Below are positions 44,179 to 51,847 of a DNA stretch of 51,847 nt, piece after piece. Both the position numbers and the translations under genes were made by a program. The DNA lies in NCBI GenBank assembly GCA_964346395.1, contig CAYFUT010000013.1, positions 1-51,847 of the forward strand. Reading direction: 5' to 3'. This DNA is from CAYFUT01 sp964346395. Its GTDB lineage: Bacteria; Bacillota; Halanaerobiia; Halobacteroidales; Halobacteroidaceae. Under the pieces are notes generated by a model. It made no database searches. It was not told the origin of the DNA and saw only the letters and a list, made by a program, of their open reading frames with translations. The first letter of the stretch is position 1. Each line of letters starts with the position of its first letter.

Positions 44179-46224
44179 TCATTCTGCAAGATATTTCGTA
44201 TAAATCCGCAGCAGTTCTGCCACTGACCAAGCTTGGGCATAACAGCCCCGCGGTCGATGGGGAAAATCACCATCAAATACTTCCGAAATAGAGCCGAGCC
44301 CAAAAGAATTAATATGTTCTTTAAACGGCTGATACATCCGCCATACTTTCTCCTTGGCGGCTGCAGAATAATCATTCACCTTCAAATACCCCTCAAAAAA
44401 GCTGCCGATTAACCAGCCCCAGACTGTTCCCTGATGGTAAGCAGCATCTCTAATTGCTCTCCGCCCTTTACACTGGCCTTGATACTCATCTTCTTGGGGA
44501 GCTAAACTGCGCAGCCCCACCGGAGTATATAATTCTTCGTACACTTTCGCAATCACTGCTTTTTCCTGCTCTCTACTTAACAAGGTATAGGGCAGACTAA
44601 CCGCAAAGCACTGATTGGGCCGCAGTCGGCTATCTGCTCCTTCTTTAGTTACTACATCATACAGATATTGACCTTCTTCGTACCAAAAAACATCGGTAAA
44701 ATTAGCTTCAATTAAAGAAATAACTTCCAAATTTTTATTCTCTTCTCCTAACTCAGATCCCAATTCATTAAATACCTTTAAAGCATTATACCAAAGAGCA
44801 TTAATTTCTACCGCTTTTCCCTGGCGGGGCGTAACTACCCAGTCTCCTACCTTAGCATCCATCCAGGTTAACTGTACCCCTTCTTCGCCAGCGGTTAATA
44901 AGCCATCAGTAAAATCCACCTGGATATTATAGGCAGTTCCTTCCTTATGCGCTTGAATTACTGCTTCTAATTTAGGATAAATCCACTCCATAAATTCTTT
45001 ATCTTCAGTAGCATCATAGTATTCTTTAATAGCTTGAAAAAACCAGAGGGTAGCATCAACTGTATTATACTCTGCTGCCTCTCCCGAGTGATCATCAAAT
45101 ACATTCGGCAGTAGACCGTCTTTAATATTTAACGCAAAAGTGGTCAGAATTTCCTCTGCTTCTTGATAACGCCCTGTAGCTAACGTAAGTCCCGGTAGAG
45201 AAATCATCGTATCTCGACCCCAATCAGTAAACCAGGGATAACCGGCCATGATTGTTTTTTTGTCAGTTGAGGCTCGGTAAGTGATAAAATCATCAGCAGC
45301 TACTATTAAATCTTCTATGAAATCGTTTGTACAGACCGGATAATTAGCAATTAATCTTTCTTTCCGCTCCACCAATTCCTGTTTCCACTTCTGATTTTCA
45401 ATTTCAGTAATTTCATTAGTAGAAAACACAACCGAAAATTCTTTTTCTTCACCGATATCTACTACTAATCGGCCCGGAATATAGTGATCATCAAGATTAG
45501 TTTCTCCACGAGACGTTTCTAAAGGATAATACATGCCCGTAAAGTAGGTTTCCTGTTCATTAAACTGCCCGGCATTCCATAAAATATTTAACGATACATC
45601 CTCCGCCTGTAAAGCTAACTGGTTATCCTGTTTATCAACTATCTGATAGTCCAAATCTGGCTTCAACTTCTCCAAATTATGATCCCGCGCGTTTAATAGC
45701 GGCGATAACTCAAGTTTAGCCTCCGGTTTGGTTTCTAAAATTCGATAATTAACTACGGTCGTATTCTGCTGGTAAACCATATAAATTGATTTTTCCAGCA
45801 AAATCCCGTTAACTTGATAGGTGTAAGTAGGAAACGGATCCCTAGAAAAAGAAAGTAAATTTTTATATCCTGCTGGTAAATAATTAATATTCTGTTTTGT
45901 CTCTGCTTCCTTTGCCTGAGAAAACTTAGCCTGATTTATTTCATCAATATTCTTCCTTCTAGCTGCTAAATCAAGATCATTAATTAAATTAGCCGCTAAA
46001 GAAAAGGATTCATCATTAACCCTTATCTTTTCCTCTAGTTTAGAAACCATTAATCTACGGTCTACAGGGGGCACTAAAGAAGCAATTAATAGTCCATGAT
46101 ACTTTCTAGTATTTACTCCTCCGGTAGTAGAACCGGCATAACCTCCTAAACCATTTGTTAATAACCATTCATTTCTCAACATCGGTTTTCCTGTTTGATG
46201 TTCTTCTAGGGAATGAATTGTCAT
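44179..46224 (-). CDS. Glycogen-debranching-type amylo-alpha-1,6-glucosidase
   Basis: A 681-residue protein with an N-terminal GDE domain (NEWLLTNGLGGYAGSTTGG, 18-36) and a C-terminal (alpha/alpha)6 GDE_C barrel. The barrel includes YPWFTDWGRDTMIS (329-342), and TWMDAKVGDWVVTPRQGKAV is the active-site segment. It should hydrolyse alpha-1,6 branches of glycogen or imported dextrins, complementing the GH13 and GH31 enzymes. No glycogen synthase or phosphorylase is in the window. The ATG follows AAGGAGG. Confidence 0.92.
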   Translation of the reverse strand: MTIHSLEEHQTGKPMLRNEWLLTNGLGGYAGSTTGGVNTRKYHGLLIASLVPPVDRRLMVSKLEEKIRVNDESFSLAANLINDLDLAARRKNIDEINQAKFSQAKEAETKQNINYLPAGYKNLLSFSRDPFPTYTYQVNGILLEKSIYMVYQQNTTVVNYRILETKPEAKLELSPLLNARDHNLEKLKPDLDYQIVDKQDNQLALQAEDVSLNILWNAGQFNEQETYFTGMYYPLETSRGETNLDDHYIPGRLVVDIGEEKEFSVVFSTNEITEIENQKWKQELVERKERLIANYPVCTNDFIEDLIVAADDFITYRASTDKKTIMAGYPWFTDWGRDTMISLPGLTLATGRYQEAEEILTTFALNIKDGLLPNVFDDHSGEAAEYNTVDATLWFFQAIKEYYDATEDKEFMEWIYPKLEAVIQAHKEGTAYNIQVDFTDGLLTAGEEGVQLTWMDAKVGDWVVTPRQGKAVEINALWYNALKVFNELGSELGEENKNLEVISLIEANFTDVFWYEEGQYLYDVVTKEGADSRLRPNQCFAVSLPYTLLSREQEKAVIAKVYEELYTPVGLRSLAPQEDEYQGQCKGRRAIRDAAYHQGTVWGWLIGSFFEGYLKVNDYSAAAKEKVWRMYQPFKEHINSFGLGSISEVFDGDFPHRPRGCYAQAWSVAELLRIYTKYLAE

Positions 46225-46300
46225 TATCTACCTCCTTAATAATTAATATTTCAATCTCACTTTAATGAAAATAAAACTAATTTTTTCTAGACTTATTAGA

Positions 46301-46450
46301 TATAATAAGAATTAAAGCTAAAAATTTTTGAAGGTGGAACTCCTATCCGCAGAGTTTGAACTTAGAAACTACCCGCAATCTTATTTCTAATTTGAGGGTG
46401 GAACTTTACAATTAAATATAGCCCCAGAGAAAATGAAAGGAAAATCGCTG
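46301..46450 (+). promoter_or_regulatory. Leader of the plus-strand small-protein unit
   Basis: TATAAT at 46301-46306 is a -10 without a clear -35. It is followed by a 140-base leader containing two copies of TTGARGGTGGAACT at 46329-46342 and 46393-46406, 64 bases apart. The GGGTGGAAC core resembles part of a T-box but lacks the rest. It leads to an AAAGGA site and the small ORF. Confidence 0.45.
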
Positions 46451-46600
46451 ATGACAAAAAAATTCCAACCAGAAATTCAACCCGGGCTGCACAGTTGGCT
46501 CATTATCGACTTAAGCAAAAAAATTGAAAAACACGAATCAGTAATTAGAATTTATTATTTATATCTGCTTGCCGTCAGCCTGCTGCCCGGAAAAAAATAA
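46451..46600 (+). CDS. Small protein of unknown function
   Basis: A 49-residue reading frame on the plus strand, opposite to its neighbours. It begins MTKKFQPEIQPGLHSWLIID and ends with a hydrophobic segment (RIYYLYLLAVSLLPGKK), so it may be membrane-associated. It has an AAAGGA site 9 bases before the ATG, an upstream -10 box and a strong terminator 26 bases after the stop. No family was recognised. A chance ORF cannot be ruled out, but the flanking signals support expression. Confidence 0.5.
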   Translation: MTKKFQPEIQPGLHSWLIIDLSKKIEKHESVIRIYYLYLLAVSLLPGKK

Positions 46601-46626
46601 AGCTAAAGTAAGACCAATCTAAATCA

Positions 46627-46650
46627 AGCCGCCTCACGGCGGCTTTTTTA
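46627..46650 (+). terminator. Terminator of the small-protein unit
   Basis: AAGCCGCC-TCAC-GGCGGCTT followed by T5 on the plus strand, with no plus-strand gene other than the 49-residue ORF before it. Confidence 0.88.
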
Positions 46651-46703
46651 TCATTTAGAGAATTATACTTTTCCTACTCCCCGGATAATTTTAAATTGCT
46701 TTT

Positions 46704-47228
46704 TTATTCTGCTAAAGCTTCTACTAATACCCGGCAGTAATTAGGAATATCCTTAACTACTCTTCCCCACACTAAATTTCCAGCTTGAAAAGCAGGTTCA
46801 TCTACCCAGGTAGCTCCAGCATTAATCAAATCATCCTTGATTCCCTGCGAACCTGTAGCCTTTTTACCAGCTACAATCTCGGCTGAAATCCCTACTAACC
46901 CCGCGTGACAAATAAGCCCTACTATTTTATTTTGAGCATCAATCTCCTGCACTAAATCAATAACTCCCTGATCTCTTCTAATTTTATCAGGTGTCCAGCC
47001 ACCGGGAACTAACACAGCATCAAAATCATCGGCTGATAAATTTCTAGCAGCTGCTTCTGATTCTACAGTCAACCCTCCACTTTTACTTATATATTCTTGA
47101 TTGGCTTCTTTACCTACTTTCGTTACTTCTGCTCCTTCCTCTACCATCCGCATATAAACAGCCCAAAATTCTAAGTCTTCATATTTAGGGCCAACTAGCA
47201 TAGCAATCTTTTTTCCTTCTAATTTCAT
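46704..47228 (-). CDS. DJ-1/PfpI family protein
   Basis: A 174-residue DJ-1/PfpI-fold protein. The nucleophile Cys107 is in the elbow VGLICHAG, and Glu in YEDLEFW is the usual acidic partner. Members are described as peptidases, glyoxalases or deglycases. A methylglyoxal-detoxifying role is possible given the mgsA gene 6 kb away, but that is inference. The ATG at 47228 has GGAG 8 bases upstream. Confidence 0.88.
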   Translation of the reverse strand: MKLEGKKIAMLVGPKYEDLEFWAVYMRMVEEGAEVTKVGKEANQEYISKSGGLTVESEAAARNLSADDFDAVLVPGGWTPDKIRRDQGVIDLVQEIDAQNKIVGLICHAGLVGISAEIVAGKKATGSQGIKDDLINAGATWVDEPAFQAGNLVWGRVVKDIPNYCRVLVEALAE

Positions 47229-47335
47229 TATCACCACTCCTTGTTAAATAATAATATATAAGTTTGTTTAGTTTTCACTTCCCCACTTGTTACCTTCTAC
47301 CTTGAATTTAATTTTCCTGTTTTCAATTTAGAATA

Positions 47336-47354
47336 ATGTTCATAAGTGACTAAG
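47336..47354. repeat. Short intergenic repeat, copy 3
   Basis: Minus-strand TAGTCACTTATGAACATTAT, matching the copies near 60 and 9537. It is located between the feoB terminator and the DJ-1 gene. Confidence 0.5.
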
Positions 47355-47378
47355 TATTAACTAACCATAAATCTATAA

Positions 47379-47418
47379 ATTAACCTCCAACTTGTAAGGC
47401 AACCAGTTGGAGGTTAAT
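47379..47418 (-). terminator. Hairpin terminator after feoB
   Basis: A 14-base perfect stem, ATTAACCTCCAACT at 47379-47392 and AGTTGGAGGTTAAT at 47405-47418, 26 bases after the feoB stop. The U tract after it on the minus strand is weak. Confidence 0.75.
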
Positions 47419-47444
47419 GATAAGCAATTAAATTTAATCTCCGG

Positions 47445-49241
47445 TTAATTACTAAATTCAACTTCCGGCAGATAGCTGGCTAAAAATAATACTACACCAA
47501 TCACTATCCACCCTACTACCGTAAAGGAACCTCCTTGAAAAGCAAAATTAACAAAACCACCTACTGCTAAAGTAGTAACTAACATAACTAATGTAGCTTT
47601 CAGCATATCAATAACTCCTAGTTCCTTAATTAACACAGCAAAAGTAGCTGCACAGGGGAAATAAACAGTTAAAATTGTACTGGCTACCACTAATTGCTTG
47701 GCCGTCATTTCTAATGGAGTCAACATACCCATCGCTAAATCCTTACGTAAAAAGCCCACTAGCAAGGCAGAAATAGCTTCCTGCGGTAGACCAAAAATTT
47801 TATTGAATAACGGGCCAAATATAACTGCTAATAATTCAAACACGCCCCCAATATAAAGTAGATTAACTAAAAATACTCCCACTAGCATATAAGGAATCGC
47901 TTCCCGAAGAAAACTAGTTACCCGCATCCATAATTTCTTAACAATAGTACTTAAACTGGGTAGTCTAAACGGCGGGATTTCTAATAACAAATCAGAACTA
48001 AACCCCGGCATTACTTTATTAAGTATTCTGCCTACTGTAAACCAGATTAAAATTAAAATTCCAAATACATACCCCACATATTTACCGCTGTAAGTACCTA
48101 ATAAACCAAAAATCATAGCTATCTGCGCCATACAGGGTACCGAAATAGCCATTAAGGTGCTGGCAATAAATTTTTCCCGCCTACTTTCTAAGCTTCTAAT
48201 TGATAGGGCGGCCGGTACATTACAGCCTAAACCTAAAATCATAGGAATAATTGAAAAGCCATGCAGACCGACTTTATGCATGATATTATCTACTAATGTC
48301 GCCAGCCGCGGCAAATATCCTGTATCCTCTAGCAAGCCTAACACCAGATAAAATGCTATAATATAAGGCAGCACGGCGGCAAAAGGAATAAAAATCCCGG
48401 TAGTTAAAATTCCAAAAGACTGTCCAAAATCTATTTCTCCACTAATTAAATTTCCAATTAATAATTTATGAAGTAAAGTCTCACTACCTAATAAGTCACT
48501 TAGCTGCATTATTATAGGTTTATAAATAACTGCAAAAAAAGGTTCGGTTACATTTCCAATCAGTCCTTCTCCAATCCAGCGGATTACCTTAAAAGTCACC
48601 CACATAACCGCTAATGCAATCGGAATCCCGGATAAGGGTTGCACCGAAACATCTTCTAGCCATTCCACGAAAGAATGGCCGCGGTCATTAATTTCCTGCA
48701 CTGTTTCAATAATTTCTCCAATTTCCGTCCATCTTTTTTCTGCAGTTCCATATTTTATATCTGCTATTTCCCGATAACCAAACTGATCAACTATTTTTTT
48801 AATGCCTTGGTTTTTAATAGCAGCAGTGGGAATTACGGGTACCCCTAAAAATTCTTCTAATCTATCTAGGTCAATCTCAATTCCTTTATGTTCTGCTTCA
48901 TCCCACATATTAAGAACAACAACCACCGGAATATCCCGTTCTAACAGCTGTAAAGTAAGATTTAGATTCCGCTCTAAATTAGTAGCATCTAACACATTAA
49001 CTACTAAATCTCCTTCTTCTAACATATCAACTGCTACTTCTTCTGCTTTGTTAGTTGGGTCTAACGTATAAGTTCCCGGTACATCAATAATTTCTACTTC
49101 TTCCCCCCGCCATTCTCGCTCGCCCTTTTTATATTCGACGGTAGTTCCCGCATAATTAGAAGCAGTTACATGAGTCCCGGTTAATTTGGAAAAAATAACA
49201 CTTTTTCCTACATTCGGATTGCCCATTAAAAGTACTTTCAT
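47445..49241 (-). CDS. feoB: Ferrous iron transporter B
   Basis: A 598-residue Fe(II) permease. The N-terminal G domain has GNPNVGKS (7-14), the DVPGTYTL switch and NMWD. The Gate domains carry the conserved cysteines in GLGCNVPA and YFPCAATFA. It is shorter than the usual 650-700 residues, mainly in the linker and C-terminus, but all core segments are present. Its start overlaps the feoA stop by one base (TAATG). Confidence 0.95.
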   Translation of the reverse strand: MKVLLMGNPNVGKSVIFSKLTGTHVTASNYAGTTVEYKKGEREWRGEEVEIIDVPGTYTLDPTNKAEEVAVDMLEEGDLVVNVLDATNLERNLNLTLQLLERDIPVVVVLNMWDEAEHKGIEIDLDRLEEFLGVPVIPTAAIKNQGIKKIVDQFGYREIADIKYGTAEKRWTEIGEIIETVQEINDRGHSFVEWLEDVSVQPLSGIPIALAVMWVTFKVIRWIGEGLIGNVTEPFFAVIYKPIIMQLSDLLGSETLLHKLLIGNLISGEIDFGQSFGILTTGIFIPFAAVLPYIIAFYLVLGLLEDTGYLPRLATLVDNIMHKVGLHGFSIIPMILGLGCNVPAALSIRSLESRREKFIASTLMAISVPCMAQIAMIFGLLGTYSGKYVGYVFGILILIWFTVGRILNKVMPGFSSDLLLEIPPFRLPSLSTIVKKLWMRVTSFLREAIPYMLVGVFLVNLLYIGGVFELLAVIFGPLFNKIFGLPQEAISALLVGFLRKDLAMGMLTPLEMTAKQLVVASTILTVYFPCAATFAVLIKELGVIDMLKATLVMLVTTLAVGGFVNFAFQGGSFTVVGWIVIGVVLFLASYLPEVEFSN

Positions 49242-49477
49242 TAGTTATCAACCTCTACTATGATCTTCTCGGCCATTCCGGAGCCAATAGCTACTTTAGT
49301 ATTATCAAAGCGAACTGTTACCGGTCCCCCAATAAAGGAATCACTTACTTTGGTTAATTTTTTCCCTTTTCTAATTCCCATATTATTTAATTTCTCAGTT
49401 AAGCCGCATCCGCCTACCAGCTCAACTACTCTTCCGGTTTCCTCCTGATTTAACTGCTGCAGTGTTAATTGTTCCAT
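49241..49477 (-). CDS. feoA: Ferrous iron transport protein A
   Basis: A 78-residue SH3-like cytoplasmic partner of FeoB with the family's LNNMGIRKGKKL and GSGMAEKI segments. It has an AGGAGGGG ribosome site. It is co-transcribed with feoB. Confidence 0.94.
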   Translation of the reverse strand: MEQLTLQQLNQEETGRVVELVGGCGLTEKLNNMGIRKGKKLTKVSDSFIGGPVTVRFDNTKVAIGSGMAEKIIVEVDN

Positions 49478-49494
49478 CTCTACCCCTCCTGAGT

Positions 49495-49513
49495 AATTTT
49501 AAAAATCATTATC
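49495..49513 (-). promoter_or_regulatory. Possible Fur box upstream of feoA
   Basis: Minus-strand GATAATGATTTTTAAAATT matches the classical 19-base Fur consensus at about 14 positions, with the left half perfect. It lies 18 bases before the feoA start. No separate promoter was clear. Confidence 0.4.
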
Positions 49514-49670
49514 AACTAGTAAGAAAAAAATAAGTTTCTATCTTTTAAACTATTCATTACTAAATCATAATAACTGAAAACAAATTTCAATTATTATTAT
49601 AGAGGTTTTCCCGCTCTATGTCAAAAAATTCTCCATCATTAAACCGTAGACTAGAACTTCTAATTGAACC

Positions 49671-49712
49671 AGCTAGCTAGAAATTATTTTATTTCTATAA
49701 TCTCTAGCTAGC
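49671..49712. repeat. Hairpin downstream of ddl
   Basis: GCTAGCTAGA and TCTAGCTAGC arms 22 bases apart. It is a likely transcription end point for ddl but lacks a following U run. The roughly 160 bases between it and feoA are otherwise unremarkable AT-rich DNA. Confidence 0.6.
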
Positions 49713-49726
49713 CAATTTTATAATTT

Positions 49727-50824
49727 TTATTCTAAAGTAGTCTTTAACTTTTTTTCTTTTTCATGTCGCTGTAATGCTAACTGAATCAATCGATCGATCA
49801 GCTCTGAATATTCAATTCCACTCACTTCCCACAACTTAGGATACATACTAATCCGGGTGAAGCCGGGAATAGTGTTAATTTCATTAACTAAAACTCGTTC
49901 ATTATCCTGAATAAAGAAGTCAACCCGGGCCAACCCTTCACAACACAAGGTCTTAAACGTCTTAATCGCATAGTTCTGCACTTTCTGAATTAACTTTTCC
50001 GGTAAGTCGGCGGGAATATCTAAACCAGCTCCATTTTCATCAATATACTTAGCTTCATAAGAATAAAATTCTTTCTTCGGCAAAATCTCACCGGGCTTAG
50101 AAGCCATAGGTTCTTGATTGCCCAGCACTGAACATTCAATTTCTCGGCCGGCAATAAATTCTTCAATGATTAGTTTATTATCAAATTGAAAGGCCTCAGT
50201 TAGCGCTTGATTAAATTCTTCCGCCGTTGCTACCTTGTTAACTCCGACTGAGGAACCCAGGTTAGCCGGCTTGATAAACAGCGGCGTACCCAATTTTTCT
50301 TTCACCTGCTCAAAAGTAATCTCACCAATGGAAGTTCTATCGGCAACCATAAAGTCAGCTGTCGGAATTTCTGCTTCTGTGATTAACCGCTTCATCACAT
50401 CTTTATCCATGCCTACCGATGATCCCAATACTCCCGGGCCAACAAAGGGAATATCAGCCATTTCTAACAAGCCCTGAATAGTGCCGTCTTCTCCATAGGG
50501 GCCATGTAAAACAGGAAAAACTACATCTATATCGCCTAAAATTTCTTGATTAGCCAGATTGATTAACTGCTGTTCTTTATCTGCTGGAATAATGCCTACT
50601 TTATTATCCGAATCCGCCAGCTGAATTTCCTGCGGGTCTTCGGCACCCAATAAGAAATCAGTATCTTCATACAGATACCACTGCCCATCCTTAGCAATTC
50701 CGATTAAGATCACTTCGTACTTATCTTTATCTATCGCCTCTACAATATTCTGCGTCGACTGCAGAGAAACCTCATGTTCAGCTGATTTACCGCCGCAAAT
50801 GATTCCTACTTTTGTTTTCGCCAT
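49727..50824 (-). CDS. ddl: D-alanine-D-alanine ligase
   Basis: A 365-residue ATP-grasp ligase making the D-Ala-D-Ala dipeptide for peptidoglycan. The N-terminal GIICGGKSAEHEVSLQS, HGPYGEDGTIQG, and the EEFIAGREIECSVLG, ARVDFFI and NEINTIPGFT segments are present. The ATG at 50824 is 7 bases from AGGAGG. The frame extends to 50878 without support. The VanY-like carboxypeptidase elsewhere in the window acts on the same dipeptide, but normal Ddl motifs give no sign of D-Ala-D-Lac synthesis. Confidence 0.95.
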   Translation of the reverse strand: MAKTKVGIICGGKSAEHEVSLQSTQNIVEAIDKDKYEVILIGIAKDGQWYLYEDTDFLLGAEDPQEIQLADSDNKVGIIPADKEQQLINLANQEILGDIDVVFPVLHGPYGEDGTIQGLLEMADIPFVGPGVLGSSVGMDKDVMKRLITEAEIPTADFMVADRTSIGEITFEQVKEKLGTPLFIKPANLGSSVGVNKVATAEEFNQALTEAFQFDNKLIIEEFIAGREIECSVLGNQEPMASKPGEILPKKEFYSYEAKYIDENGAGLDIPADLPEKLIQKVQNYAIKTFKTLCCEGLARVDFFIQDNERVLVNEINTIPGFTRISMYPKLWEVSGIEYSELIDRLIQLALQRHEKEKKLKTTLE

Positions 50825-50968
50825 TATCTTACCTCCTGTATTAAATTTGAAGTTGAGTTTGAATAAATCATAAAACACAGTTCTTTGGTTGAACTTGAAC
50901 TCAATAACTCACCCCTCTTTATGTAATTTAATTACAGTTTATCACATTATTTTTTAATTGTAAATTAG

Positions 50969-51847
50969 TCAATCCTGGATAATTAGTTTAGATGTTATTT
51001 CATTGCGATAGGTCTTTAAAAAGATCCTGTTTCGCCTGTACTTTAATTCCAGATCTAACTCAAGATCTAACTGCCCCTGATTTAAATCAACCCGCCGCCA
51101 GCCGTGACCGCTAATATATAATTGGGCTCGATTAATTTCCGGCTTGGTTGTAAGTTGGACTTTAACCAATTTATCGTCAGCTACCATTTCTTCTTCCCCT
51201 ATCCAATCAGCTGGCAGATAATGATAACTCAACCGCTCCTGAAAATTAGAATCATTAGTAACAGCTATTCGAGCCAACTGCAGTTGATCACTTTCCTGCG
51301 CTACTGCCCCCAAATTCTGCGTCAACCCGGCAGCAAACCCTAACTCACTGACTACTGTCTGCACCGTTTGATTATATTCCCCATAGGGGTAGGAAAAAAA
51401 CTGCGGCTTAATTCCTAATTGCTGCTGTAACTCCTCAATACTCTGTTCAATATTCTCTTTCACCTGCTGGGGCGCTAAAGTAGTTAAGTGCTGATGATCA
51501 TAGCTGTGGCTGCCGATAGTTCCGTACTGCTTTATTTCCTCTAACTGCTGCCAACTTAAAAAATCACCGTACCCATGATTGATCGGCTTGGTAGCAATAA
51601 AGATAGTAAACGGATAATCATATTCTTTAAAAACTTCTAGTCCGTGCTGATAAAAACTTTCGTAGCCGTCATCTATCGTTAGCACCACTGTCTTATCCGG
51701 AATTTTCCGCCCCTGTTGAAGCCGATTAACTACCTGAGCTAGACTTACTACGCGATAATTATTGGTTTCCAAATAATTAAATAGTTCGGTCAGCTTATCA
51801 GTGCTAATACTAGTAGCTGGATACCGCTGGTCATTAAACCGATGAAA
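50969..51847 (-). CDS. Polysaccharide deacetylase (partial, 5' end outside window)
   Basis: A NodB-type polysaccharide deacetylase whose reading frame continues in phase to the window edge, so the beginning is missing. Upstream codons read HRFNDQRYPATSISTDKLTE, which matches the usual entry of the family. A TTG at 51772 sits inside the protein. The metal motif TIDDGYESF and the SHSYDH pair are present, and FFSYPYGEYN follows. It removes acetyl groups from cell-wall or exopolysaccharide sugars. The C-terminal 60 residues form an extra beta-rich tail. Confidence 0.88.
   Translation of the reverse strand, partial: FHRFNDQRYPATSISTDKLTELFNYLETNNYRVVSLAQVVNRLQQGRKIPDKTVVLTIDDGYESFYQHGLEVFKEYDYPFTIFIATKPINHGYGDFLSWQQLEEIKQYGTIGSHSYDHQHLTTLAPQQVKENIEQSIEELQQQLGIKPQFFSYPYGEYNQTVQTVVSELGFAAGLTQNLGAVAQESDQLQLARIAVTNDSNFQERLSYHYLPADWIGEEEMVADDKLVKVQLTTKPEINRAQLYISGHGWRRVDLNQGQLDLELDLELKYRRNRIFLKTYRNEITSKLIIQD

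Noticed and set aside
46390..46410. T-box-like GAGGGTGGAAC in the plus-strand leader
   Set aside because: Only the short core matches. There is no specifier stem, no complementary terminator arm, and no aminoacyl-tRNA or amino acid gene downstream.
49727..50824. Vancomycin-type cassette (Ddl plus VanY)
   Set aside because: The two genes are 40 kb apart, no vanH, vanX or vanRS is present, and the Ddl motifs are ordinary.

Overview
This is a low-GC Gram-positive-type chromosome segment, most likely from the anaerobic halophilic Halanaerobiales (Halobacteroidaceae-like). That placement is inferred from three things: AT-rich DNA with very purine-rich Shine-Dalgarno sites, the FapR/FabK/PlsX lipid system, and a fermentative acetate pathway (pta-ackA). 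A short degraded reading frame ending in Phe may come from an outer-membrane barrel, which would fit a diderm Firmicute. Almost every gene is on the minus strand. No rRNA, tRNA, CRISPR array, intact transposon or phage gene was seen. Two 100-base N runs are scaffold gaps.

Layout. 1-9.6 kb: GH13 amylase-like enzyme, MntP/YtaF-type membrane protein, DegV protein (+), aminotransferase with a Lrp/AsnC regulator, 3-methyladenine glycosylase with a Bax-like glucosaminidase, YyaL/DUF255 protein and a VanY-like carboxypeptidase. 9.6-15.2 kb: glutamate-cysteine ligase with a divergent ATP-grasp ligase, a lytic transglycosylase-like protein, a DUF378 protein (+), and a TlpA/CcdA thiol-redox pair. 15.2-16.8 kb: cmk and a short sigma-70 factor. 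17.0-22.8 kb: aromatic amino acid operon hutP-aroH-hisC-aroF-tyrA-aroA, with a UAG-triplet-rich leader or small RNA upstream. 22.8-25.4 kb: a membrane-anchored unknown, a HI0933-family flavoprotein and rnc. 25.4-33.6 kb: fatty acid operon fapR-plsX-fabH-fabK-fabD-fabG-acpP-(second FabK-like)-fabF, leading into rnc, with a FapR operator at its promoter. 33.8-40.5 kb: the ylbK-to-rpmF neighbourhood (patatin, Lon-like PDZ protease, tmcAL, YceD, rpmF) with pta-ackA inserted, then a 2[4Fe-4S] ferredoxin. 40.5-46.2 kb: mgsA, GH31 glucosidase and glycogen-debranching enzyme. 46.3-46.7 kb: a lone plus-strand unit encoding a 49-residue protein. 46.7-51.8 kb: DJ-1/PfpI protein, feoAB, ddl and a polysaccharide deacetylase cut by the window end.

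The most interesting signal is upstream of the aromatic operon. A promoter-to-terminator transcript of about 175 nt carries 13 UAG triplets, including two blocks of three UAGs at an exact 8-nt period. The operon's first gene encodes a HutP-family protein, the family that binds triple-UAG sites. In Bacillus, the comparable aro-trp operon is controlled by the unrelated UAG-binding protein TRAP, so this may be a HutP-based analogue. Secondary points are the gshA/ATP-grasp pair, the isolated small-protein unit, several intergenic repeat elements, and one scaffold gap that looks artificial because its two flanks are the same sequence.
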